Shown: in pieces, positions 1 to 7,179 of the stretch
Layout of the letters: each line of letters starts with the position of its first letter
How positions within the stretch are numbered: the first letter of the stretch is position 1
Assembly: GCA_002399975.1 (NCBI GenBank)
Contig: DHER01000117.1
Span: 1-8,398, forward strand
Source: Firmicutes bacterium UBA4845
GTDB lineage: Bacteria > Bacillota > Clostridia > Tissierellales > Sedimentibacteraceae
Length of the DNA: 8,398 nt
Reading direction: 5' to 3'
Position numbers and translations under genes: made by a program
Notes under the pieces: model-generated
Told to the model about the DNA's origin: nothing
Database searches by the model: none
Seen by the model: the letters and a program-made list of their open reading frames with translations, nothing else

Positions 1-1352
1 AGAAGGCAGCATACTTCAACATGGCTCGTTCCCGGAAACATATCTACCGGCTGAATCTCTTCAACCTTATATCCTTTCTCTGCAAGTATCCCTATATCCC
101 TGGCAAGTGTCCCGGGATCACAGGATACATAGACTATCCTTGCAGGCTTCATCATGCCTATTGAATTTAAAAGCTCTTGACCGCAGCCTTTTCTTGGGGG
201 GTCGACAACAACAACGTCTGCATAATTGCCATCTTTTATAAGTTCAGGAATTACTTTTTCTGCTTCACCTACAATAAACTCTGCATTATTAATACCGTTT
301 GCCTTGGCATTTTCCTTAGCATCTTTAATGGCAGCTTCAACAATTTCAACACCTGTAACCTTTTTAGCTTTTTTTGATAAGAATAAAGAAATTGTGCCCG
401 TACCGCAGTAGGCGTCAAACACATTTTCACTGCCCTTTAAATTTGCATACTCAAGGGCTTTGCTATATAAAACTTCTGTTTGAACAGGATTTACTTGAAA
501 AAATGAATTGGGGGAAATCTTAAATTTAAATTCACCTATGTAATCCTCAATATATGGCTTTCCCCATAAAGTAATATTTTTATTTCCAAGTATAACATTG
601 GTTTTTTCATTGTTGATATTTTGAATTATAGAAACTATACCTTTTATATCATGTTTAAACTTATCCACAAGCTCTTCTTTAAATAGGATTTTATCCACAT
701 TAGTAACAATTACAACCATTACATCACCGGTTTTAAATCCTTCTCTTATCATGATATGCCTAATATCTCCTGTACCTGTTTCCTCATTATAAGCAGAAAC
801 ATTATACTTTTCCATCCATGTCCTAAAAATTTCAACAATTTTATCTGCTTTTTCACTTTGAATACAGCAGGATTTTGTATCAACAACGTTATGGCTCCCC
901 TTAGAATAAAATCCAATCTTAACCTTTCCATGGTTGTCCCTTACAGGAAGCTGAACTTTATTTCTGTATCTAAATGGATTTCCCATTCCTAAAGTATCAT
1001 GAATAACCACATCATTGAGCTTTCCTATTCTCTCAACTGCATCTATAACCCTTTGCTTTTTAAATTGAAGCTGCATTGGATAGGACATATGCTGAATCTG
1101 GCATCCTCCGCATTTTTCATATATATCACATTTAGGCTTTACTCTAAACTCTGACTTTTCAATAATCTCAATTAATTTTCCAAAAGCAAATCTTTTATCC
1201 ACCTTGAGAATTTTAGCTCTAACTTTTTCTCCCTTAATAGCTCCCGGAACAAAAACAGTAAAACCCTCTACTTTCCCTACTCCTTCCCCTTGAAATCCCA
1301 TTCCCTCTATGTAAAATTCATATTCTTTATTTTTCTCAACTGGAGCCTTCAT
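1..1352 (-). CDS. rlmD: 23S rRNA (uracil-C5)-methyltransferase, RlmD/RlmCD type, 3' end cut by window
   Basis: This TrmA/RumA-family enzyme uses S-adenosylmethionine to methylate C5 of uridine in 23S rRNA in the cytoplasm. The frame is open from the ATG at 1352 to the window edge, giving 450 visible codons, close to the full family length, so only a few C-terminal residues are missing. A TRAM-like RNA-binding region covers residues about 5-63. Cys75, Cys81, Cys84 (CX5CX2C) and Cys162 or Cys163 match the 4Fe-4S ligands of E. coli RumA. The SAM motif DAYCGTGT begins at Asp313, DPPRKG begins at Asp384, and the catalytic Cys411 lies in VSCDPGTLARD. The last visible residues fit the family ending (PVDMFPGTSHVE). 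An AGGTGA ribosome binding site lies 4 nt upstream of the ATG. In Gram-positives one enzyme (RlmCD) can modify both U747 and U1939, and the sequence alone does not settle target specificity. A terminator separates it from the protease gene. Confidence 0.95.
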   Translation of the reverse strand, partial: MKAPVEKNKEYEFYIEGMGFQGEGVGKVEGFTVFVPGAIKGEKVRAKILKVDKRFAFGKLIEIIEKSEFRVKPKCDIYEKCGGCQIQHMSYPMQLQFKKQRVIDAVERIGKLNDVVIHDTLGMGNPFRYRNKVQLPVRDNHGKVKIGFYSKGSHNVVDTKSCCIQSEKADKIVEIFRTWMEKYNVSAYNEETGTGDIRHIMIREGFKTGDVMVVIVTNVDKILFKEELVDKFKHDIKGIVSIIQNINNEKTNVILGNKNITLWGKPYIEDYIGEFKFKISPNSFFQVNPVQTEVLYSKALEYANLKGSENVFDAYCGTGTISLFLSKKAKKVTGVEIVEAAIKDAKENAKANGINNAEFIVGEAEKVIPELIKDGNYADVVVVDPPRKGCGQELLNSIGMMKPARIVYVSCDPGTLARDIGILAEKGYKVEEIQPVDMFPGTSHVEVCCL

Positions 1353-1383
1353 AAAATCACCTACTTATTAAATATCATTTATC

Positions 1384-1392
1384 ATTTTATCA
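1384..1392 (-). promoter_or_regulatory. Putative extended -10 promoter of rlmD
   Basis: Read on the minus strand, TGATAAAAT matches the extended -10 pattern TGnTATAAT with one mismatch in the hexamer. It would start transcription about 25 nt upstream of the rlmD ATG and leave room for the AGGTGA ribosome binding site. No convincing -35 hexamer lies 16-18 bp upstream; that stretch is mostly T-rich. An own promoter is expected because a strong terminator separates rlmD from the gene before it. AT-rich DNA gives such matches easily, so confidence is moderate. Confidence 0.45.
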
Positions 1393-1498
1393 GAAAAAGC
1401 AAAATTAAAAAAGCACATATAACAATACTATTGGCAGTTAATAACTTTTTAAACTTTATAAATAATTCTTATCTGCCCCTTGCTTTCTTGTTTTTACA

Positions 1499-1545
1499 AG
1501 AAAAAAACAACCACACAGGAGCTTATTAACTCCTGTATGGTCGTT
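1499..1545 (-). terminator. Intrinsic terminator of the protease transcript
   Basis: On the minus strand the arms at 1530-1545 and 1506-1521 form a 16-bp stem with two G-U wobbles and an 8-nt loop (TTAATAAG). A run of at least seven T residues follows immediately. The protease stop codon lies about 100 nt before the stem and no other gene intervenes. A second small dyad (TTCTTG/CAAGAA) follows the T-run. The U-tract orientation shows that it acts on minus-strand transcription. Confidence 0.9.
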
Positions 1546-1580
1546 CCTTTTTACCTCTGCTTGAAGAGAGTCGGTCAAAA

Positions 1581-1625
1581 ATTTACTTGTTTTCGTAAAT
1601 CCCTAAGTTGAACTCCCTTTTAGGG
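1581..1625 (-). other. Two adjacent small stem-loops in the protease 3' UTR
   Basis: Between the protease stop codon and its terminator there are two back-to-back dyads: CCCTAA/TTAGGG (1601-1606 with 1620-1625) and ATTTAC/GTAAAT (1581-1586 with 1595-1600). The CCCT strand can alternatively pair with a nearby AGGG, so two mutually exclusive foldings are possible. No ORF with a ribosome binding site occupies this stretch. The stems are short and their biological relevance is not established. Confidence 0.4.
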
Positions 1626-1648
1626 TTGATTCTTGTTCTATCTTTCCC

Positions 1649-4600
1649 TTATTGGGCTTTCACATATATTGTAGTATTGCCTGCTGCATCGTAGTAGGTC
1701 AATTGACTTGGTAAAATATTTATATCTATTGGTTCCCCATTTAAGTTAATGATTGTTGTTCTATTTAATTTAATATATACTTCATTGCCTGACTGAATCC
1801 AATTTACTAATTTTGTTTGTGCACCCGTATTATTATTTAGATATTCTGTATCATATGCTTCATCCCCAACTATTATTGCATTAACAGGCAGTTCTTCCAT
1901 TGGCTTGTGTTCTGTTGGAGCTGTTCCGTTGATAGTTATTTTACCTGGTGCAACTCCTTCTACCCTATTTCCTGCAGCGTCAGTGAACTCGATTTCTATG
2001 ATGCCATTATCTATGGCAAATCCTTCTTGAACAACCCAGCTTCCCTGGTACAACCCTGGGGTTTCTTGAGATTCAATCATAGGAACCTTTGTTTGTTCTC
2101 CACCTTCTACTGCAACGTTTGGCACTATTCTGAAGTATCCATTTCCTCCCGTTTCTGATTTGAAGCTAACTGTTACTGTATCCCCAGTAACATATCTAAC
2201 ATCTTCTGTTGGATGAATATCTTCTAGCACTGGGCCATCTAGTTTTACGAATACCTTTCTTTCTACTACAGTCTCATTCCCTGCTATATCAGATGCTTTA
2301 ACAGTTATAGTATTTTCTCCACTATTCATTATCAATCTTTCATCGAAGTTCCCATCTTGATCAATAGCCACTGCCTTATCATTAATCAATAATTTATCGA
2401 AATGATCATCAGCTGTGTTTCCTATTACATGAACTACTTCTACATTTAATTTTTCTCCATCCATAGGTTTGGTTACCTCAAGTGTTGGAGCTATTTTATC
2501 CTTAATTACCCTTACAGGAGTTGATGGTTCTGTTTCCTTTCCATCCATCTCTGCAGTTAACATGATTGTAGTTTCATCTTCTGCTAAATCTACTTCTGTT
2601 GAAAATCTTCTATTTTCTGTTTGAACCCTATTTGCTTTCACACCATTTACATATACGTTAACTATGCCATCAGCCCCTACTATACCTTCAACAGTTATCT
2701 TATCTTGATTTGTATAGTTTATATCTTTTAGATTGGTGATTTCTGGTGTACTAACAGAGTATTCCATGATAGCTCTGATCATCAATCCGCCTTTGATATC
2801 TTCATCTGCAATTGGTGTGAAGTCTTCTCCGCCTACATGAAGATATGATCTTTCCGGTGCTGGGCTGCTGTTGTCTATACCTGTACCTGGGCATAGAGTT
2901 CCATCCTTATTTTGAACTGTCGCTATAAAGAAGTCTCTGTCTGTAGCAAAGCCATATTCTGATAGGTCAATTGTGTTCCATTTTCCTCTTTCAATTGTTA
3001 CAAATTTTGGCTGCCCAATCATATTTCCTGGATCACCATTAGCCTTTGTATCAAATATTGCTACTCCAATTCCATTTCCTCCTGGTGATGGCCATGAATT
3101 ATCCCAGAAGTATATATTGGCTGCCTTAACTTTCCCATATTGAGCAGGTGTCATTCTTACAGCCAGCCCATTCCCAGAAGCATTTAATACAAGAGCATTT
3201 TCTGCAGTTCCATCATCATAGCTAATTTCTTCTTCATGTCCTACAAATCTCTTCAATCCAATATTTGCTTCATTATCCTGACCCGGCAGCACCGTTATAT
3301 TTGCTTCTCCTGGTTCAAATCCATCTGCTACAACCTTTAATGTATATTCTCCTTCATATACATTTGGAATTGTAAAGTTTCCATTTTCATCAGCTACTAC
3401 TGGAGCAATTCTTGGGTCTTCCTTTATCCTTATAACAGCATTTGCTGCTGGATCATTTGAATATCTGTCAAATACTCGGCCAACAATTGTTCCTTTTGGA
3501 ATTTCCACAAGTCTAAAGTTTTGATTTACAGTTGCTTCATCATCCAAGTGAACCTTTACTTCTTGTGGAAAATATCCATAAGCTTCAGCACGAAGAGTCC
3601 ACTTTTGCCCTTCCTCATTAGAAGCATGTCTTAACTCATATTTACCTGTAGCTGGGTTTGTCTTAACACTCTTCCCAGTTTCTAAAACTGTTACTACTGC
3701 ATCCATTGGAATACTATCTACTGTTGCTTTAATTTCTCCATCATTTATAGTTTCATATTTGTTAACTTTATCCTTCTTTAGATTAAATTTTGCTTCTTCT
3801 GGATCCTTATAGCCTGATTTTTTAACTTCGGCTTTATCAGATAATTTGCCCATGATGTCTCGTTTACTACCATTTTTAACTAGAGTTGGTGTAGATTCTG
3901 TCCCTACAACGTAAACATCATCTATATACCATCCATCATATTGTACTGAGCCATCTGAATGGAAGTAGAATCTTAGTTTTACATTTTCCCCCTTAAATGC
4001 GCTTAAAGATATCTCTTCTGCAGTCCATGCTTGAACTCGTTTGCCATATTTTCCATTAGCCGTAGGTGTTATATTCGTCCAAGTAAGCCCATTATCTTTA
4101 GAAATTAATACTTGACCATAATCATATAGTGTAGTTGTCCCTTCTATATCTACCCAGTGGTTGAATGTTAAATATGGATCCTTATCTACAGGTAGAGATA
4201 TAGCTGGGCTTTGAATATATGCGTCAGTATTTTTGTTATAGCTTCCTGAAAGATTTGTTGCCCATAGTTTTTCTCCAGATGTTGCTCCATTAGGTCCTGA
4301 TGTTGGGACTCCCCACTGCCAAGGATTTTCATTGTTTTCAGCTGTAGTTCCTGTTGTAAAACCGCCATCATTTTCTTCAAAGTCAGCACTAAATATTGTT
4401 AATACTTCTGGCATTGCTGCAGATACTTCCTCGCTAAACCCACTTATATTTCCTGATAAGTCTACTGCAGCAACCTTGTAGTAATAAGTAATTCCTGCAT
4501 CCGCTGTAGTATCTGTGAAAGCATTATTTGCAGGCTCTGCAATTGACTCAAATCCTTCACCTGATGTTAATGAACGATATACATTATAATGAGATAAATC

Positions 4601-7069
4601 GCCATCAGGTACTTTTCCCCATGCAAGTTTAATTCCTGTCATACCTGATTGTGCAGTTAAACCTGTAGGTGCAGCTGGTGGTTCATTATCAGCACCCATT
4701 ATTCTAACATTATCAATATACCAGCCTGCTTTATTGCCTGAGCTATCAGATGTTAGTCTGAATGCTACAAATACTGGGTCTTGTGAGCCTGCATAAGGAG
4801 CAAGATTTATAACTGATTCCTTCCATGCCTTTCCATCACCTGTACGAATCGGACCTACCTGCGTCCAAGTTTGACCATAATCGCTAGTTATTAAAACGTA
4901 ACCCTTATCATAGTTATTTTCCATCTCATACCATTCATAAAATCTTAGTGTTGCACTTTCTATATTTCCGTCTCTTAAATCTATAGGTGGAGTTATTAGC
5001 CAGCTATTTGTACTGCTTGGATAGGTTCCATTCAATACTGTTCCTGCTAATTTTTCTCCTTCAAAAGGTGCTGGACTTGGCCCTGATGGAACTCCCCATT
5101 CCCATGCTCCATCAAATATCCAACCTGCAGGATAATTTTCAAACCCTTGTTTGTATTCTCCCGGAGCTATACCAAATTTTACACTTACTTTATAGTCATC
5201 AGTAACTGTTACATTCCCACCATAATCTCTAGCTTTAATTTTATAAACAAATCCTGGTTCTTGTAAAAGGTCATAAGTTATTGTTGCACTGTACACACCA
5301 TTCTTGTAGTCTCCAGATGTTCTATTCATTGGAATCGTTAACCAATAGGTTTTATTTTCTTGCTTAACAAGCAACTCAGCTTCTACTATAGAAACATCAT
5401 CGCTTATATTTGCAGTGATTTCAATGTCTGAACCTACAAAAGCTTCAGTTACTGCTTGTTCATGTTCGATAATAGGGTCTCCTAAGTCTTCACCTTCTGA
5501 TGTAACTTTACCCTTAATAGTACCTCTTCCTGTTGTTGTTGCTGAAACTGCATCAAATGCATTTACTAATCCATATCCGTATCCGAAGTTTGGTGCGTTT
5601 GGATAAGTACCATCAGTAAGCGGTGTTGCATTATCTTCTATAATTCCTTCTATGTCCTCTACGGTTAGCGAACTATTTGCTGATACCAGCAATGCTACTG
5701 TACCTGTTATATGAGGTGCAGCCATACTAGTTCCTGACCATCCGCCTTCATAACCTCCTCCTGGTACTGATGAACGAATTCCTACCCCTGGAGCTGATAT
5801 TTCAGGTTTAATTATTTTATCATCATATAATGAAGGTCCTAATTTTGAAAAAGAGCCCCTAATATTATTTTTATCTGTAGCTGCAACAGCAAAACTTTCA
5901 GGATAGTTTCCAGGATTCTCTATAGAGCCTGGCCATGGTGCTGGTTCTCCTGTTTTTTGGTTCCCTGCTGCAAATACTGGGACTATTCCTGCTGCCTTCC
6001 AAGAATTAACAACACCTCTAAACCAATCATCTACTACAGCGCCTCCACCCCAAGAGTTGTTCACTACATCTGGAGCTTTAGTTGGATCCCCACCAGGTGC
6101 GAGCATCCATTGTCCTGCAGTGATTAAATCATCATCATATCCACCTTCTGCTGAAAAAGCTTTTGCTGCTATCCATTTTGCTCCTGGAGCCACGCCTATT
6201 TTATTGCTTCCATCTGGTTCTTGTCCCAAAATGGTACCAAGTACATGGCCGCCATGAGGAAGTGATGGCTCATCGTATGGCAAACTTCTTCCATTTATGA
6301 GATCAATCCAGTTTCCTTCTGGATTTGTAGCACCTGTAGCTGGGTCATATCCTCTCCATTTTTCCTTCAAAGCTGGATGATCCCATGTAGCTCCTGTATC
6401 TATTAGCCCTACAACTGCTCCTGTGCCATCTATTCCCATATCCCATACTAGATTTGCTCCAACTCTTTCAATATTCCATTCTAGTCCCTCTACAGCTGCT
6501 GGTTCTACATTTAATGTTTCTGGTTTTTCCAATTCTATAAAGTTGTTCTTGTATATTTTTTTTACTTCTGTCATATATGAAATGTTCTCTATTACTTCTT
6601 TTGTAGCTTTTACATATACCATGTTTACAATATAATATGGTGTATATTCTACTACATTTCCCTTTTCTTTTTCTTGCTCAATATATTTTAGTAAATCAAC
6701 CTGAGTTGACTCTGCCTTATCTTTTAGTGATTCTACTACACCTTTTCTCACTTCTAGTTTTGTCATGTATGGTGTCATAGCTTTAGATACTGCACTCTTT
6801 GTTGCATTTGCCACCTTTTGAGTATCTACTTGGTCTTCTAAATAAACTAGCACTTCAGTGTACTTTTCACTATCTAGAACATTTGATACCTTGCTGTCTA
6901 TCTTGCTTAGCGCTGCGCTTTTTAGTTCTTCTTTCGCACTGTTAACTTTCGCATCAGTTAGTTTGCTGCCAGCAAATGCAAATGATGTACAACATCCTAG
7001 TATTAGTACCATTGCCAATAACAACGAGAAATGCGCTTTGGCTTTTCTGTTAATCTTCATCATTATCAT
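1649..7069 (-). CDS. Secreted multidomain subtilisin-family (S8) protease, bacillopeptidase F-like
   Basis: An exported serine endopeptidase of 1806 residues, numbered from the ATG at 7069. Visible order: signal peptide (1-33, AFA before Gly34); I9-like propeptide with a helical insert (about 68-183); S8 catalytic domain (about 195-510) with Asp224, His272, oxyanion Asn370 and Ser448 in GTSMAAPH; an Ig-like region (515-632); two MAM/choice-of-anchor J-like domains (636-792 and 890-1056) around an Fn3 domain (793-887); a Lys-rich linker (1057-1109); two carboxypeptidase-regulatory-like beta domains (1110-1187, 1190-1273); a further beta domain (1278-1437); three Ig-like modules (1441-1716); and a C-terminal module (1717-1806). 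No LPXTG or SLH anchor is seen. It is longer than Bacillus Bpr (about 1430 residues). The AAGGGGG site is only 3 nt from the first ATG but 9 nt from the in-frame ATG at 7063, so translation may start at residue 3. The triad is intact, so activity is likely; its substrate is unknown. Confidence 0.95.
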   Translation of the reverse strand: MIMMKINRKAKAHFSLLLAMVLILGCCTSFAFAGSKLTDAKVNSAKEELKSAALSKIDSKVSNVLDSEKYTEVLVYLEDQVDTQKVANATKSAVSKAMTPYMTKLEVRKGVVESLKDKAESTQVDLLKYIEQEKEKGNVVEYTPYYIVNMVYVKATKEVIENISYMTEVKKIYKNNFIELEKPETLNVEPAAVEGLEWNIERVGANLVWDMGIDGTGAVVGLIDTGATWDHPALKEKWRGYDPATGATNPEGNWIDLINGRSLPYDEPSLPHGGHVLGTILGQEPDGSNKIGVAPGAKWIAAKAFSAEGGYDDDLITAGQWMLAPGGDPTKAPDVVNNSWGGGAVVDDWFRGVVNSWKAAGIVPVFAAGNQKTGEPAPWPGSIENPGNYPESFAVAATDKNNIRGSFSKLGPSLYDDKIIKPEISAPGVGIRSSVPGGGYEGGWSGTSMAAPHITGTVALLVSANSSLTVEDIEGIIEDNATPLTDGTYPNAPNFGYGYGLVNAFDAVSATTTGRGTIKGKVTSEGEDLGDPIIEHEQAVTEAFVGSDIEITANISDDVSIVEAELLVKQENKTYWLTIPMNRTSGDYKNGVYSATITYDLLQEPGFVYKIKARDYGGNVTVTDDYKVSVKFGIAPGEYKQGFENYPAGWIFDGAWEWGVPSGPSPAPFEGEKLAGTVLNGTYPSSTNSWLITPPIDLRDGNIESATLRFYEWYEMENNYDKGYVLITSDYGQTWTQVGPIRTGDGKAWKESVINLAPYAGSQDPVFVAFRLTSDSSGNKAGWYIDNVRIMGADNEPPAAPTGLTAQSGMTGIKLAWGKVPDGDLSHYNVYRSLTSGEGFESIAEPANNAFTDTTADAGITYYYKVAAVDLSGNISGFSEEVSAAMPEVLTIFSADFEENDGGFTTGTTAENNENPWQWGVPTSGPNGATSGEKLWATNLSGSYNKNTDAYIQSPAISLPVDKDPYLTFNHWVDIEGTTTLYDYGQVLISKDNGLTWTNITPTANGKYGKRVQAWTAEEISLSAFKGENVKLRFYFHSDGSVQYDGWYIDDVYVVGTESTPTLVKNGSKRDIMGKLSDKAEVKKSGYKDPEEAKFNLKKDKVNKYETINDGEIKATVDSIPMDAVVTVLETGKSVKTNPATGKYELRHASNEEGQKWTLRAEAYGYFPQEVKVHLDDEATVNQNFRLVEIPKGTIVGRVFDRYSNDPAANAVIRIKEDPRIAPVVADENGNFTIPNVYEGEYTLKVVADGFEPGEANITVLPGQDNEANIGLKRFVGHEEEISYDDGTAENALVLNASGNGLAVRMTPAQYGKVKAANIYFWDNSWPSPGGNGIGVAIFDTKANGDPGNMIGQPKFVTIERGKWNTIDLSEYGFATDRDFFIATVQNKDGTLCPGTGIDNSSPAPERSYLHVGGEDFTPIADEDIKGGLMIRAIMEYSVSTPEITNLKDINYTNQDKITVEGIVGADGIVNVYVNGVKANRVQTENRRFSTEVDLAEDETTIMLTAEMDGKETEPSTPVRVIKDKIAPTLEVTKPMDGEKLNVEVVHVIGNTADDHFDKLLINDKAVAIDQDGNFDERLIMNSGENTITVKASDIAGNETVVERKVFVKLDGPVLEDIHPTEDVRYVTGDTVTVSFKSETGGNGYFRIVPNVAVEGGEQTKVPMIESQETPGLYQGSWVVQEGFAIDNGIIEIEFTDAAGNRVEGVAPGKITINGTAPTEHKPMEELPVNAIIVGDEAYDTEYLNNNTGAQTKLVNWIQSGNEVYIKLNRTTIINLNGEPIDINILPSQLTYYDAAGNTTIYVKAQ

Positions 7070-7072
7070 GAA

Positions 7073-7079
7073 CCCCCTT
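7073..7079 (-). promoter_or_regulatory. Ribosome binding site of the protease gene
   Basis: AAGGGGG on the minus strand can pair with the 16S anti-Shine-Dalgarno sequence, with one G-U wobble. It is 3 nt from the ATG at 7069, 9 nt from the ATG at 7063 and 12 nt from the ATG at 7060. The 9-nt spacing is the most usual for Gram-positives and favours 7063 as the working start. Confidence 0.8.
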
Positions 7080-7098
7080 TATATTATATTTTTTATAT

Positions 7099-7118
7099 TT
7101 AAGCCATATGTCCCCCTC
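7099..7118 (-). promoter_or_regulatory. Shine-Dalgarno-led two-codon mini-ORF upstream of the protease
   Basis: In the 110-nt gap before the protease the minus strand reads GAGGGGG (7112-7118), a 4-nt spacer, then ATG GCT TAA (7107 down to 7099). It is either a decoy or leader mini-ORF, or a Shine-Dalgarno-like mRNA-stabilising element with a fortuitous ATG. The element is directly visible; a function is inferred. The stretch between it and the protease ribosome binding site is nearly pure A/T. Confidence 0.35.
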
Positions 7119-7146
7119 TATTCCTTCTACATTTACTAATGAGTAG

Positions 7147-7176
7147 AATAAGGGCGGTTTTTCTCCCACCCTTATT
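7147..7176 (-). promoter_or_regulatory. Strong intercistronic hairpin without a U-tract
   Basis: The arms at 7166-7176 and 7147-7157 form an 11-bp stem with one G-U pair and an 8-nt A-rich loop. The stem starts 3 nt after the TAG stop of the TasA-like gene. On the minus strand it is followed by CTACTCATTAG, so it lacks the U-run of an intrinsic terminator. It is better explained as a 3'-end stabiliser, processing site or leaky terminator between two cistrons. This would allow read-through into the protease gene, for which no convincing separate promoter was found. Confidence 0.65.
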
Positions 7177-7179
7177 TTG

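Noticed and set aside
1..1352. Possible frameshift in rlmD, since no closed minus-strand ORF spans it
   Set aside because: The frame is continuous from 1352 to the window edge with all motifs in phase; the stop codon simply lies outside the window.
1433..1477. Long imperfect dyad GGCAG/CTGCC upstream of rlmD
   Set aside because: Only a 5-bp solid stem with a loop of over 30 nt and AT-rich interior pairing; expected by chance in such DNA.
1290..1529. 79-codon plus-strand ORF across the rlmD start and the terminator
   Set aside because: It overlaps the 5' end of rlmD, crosses the terminator stem and lacks a ribosome binding site.
7083..7088. TATAAT on the minus strand just upstream of the protease
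   Set aside because: It would start transcription inside the ribosome binding site and has no -35 at 16-18 bp; the stretch is simply A/T-rich.
6858..7139. 93-codon plus-strand ORF opposite the protease signal peptide
   Set aside because: It is the reverse of the signal-peptide and propeptide coding region; hydrophobicity is an expected by-product and no ribosome binding site or promoter was seen.
7147..7176. Intrinsic terminator for the TasA-like gene
   Set aside because: The stem is strong but the transcribed strand lacks a U-run after it; a leaky or stabilising hairpin fits better.
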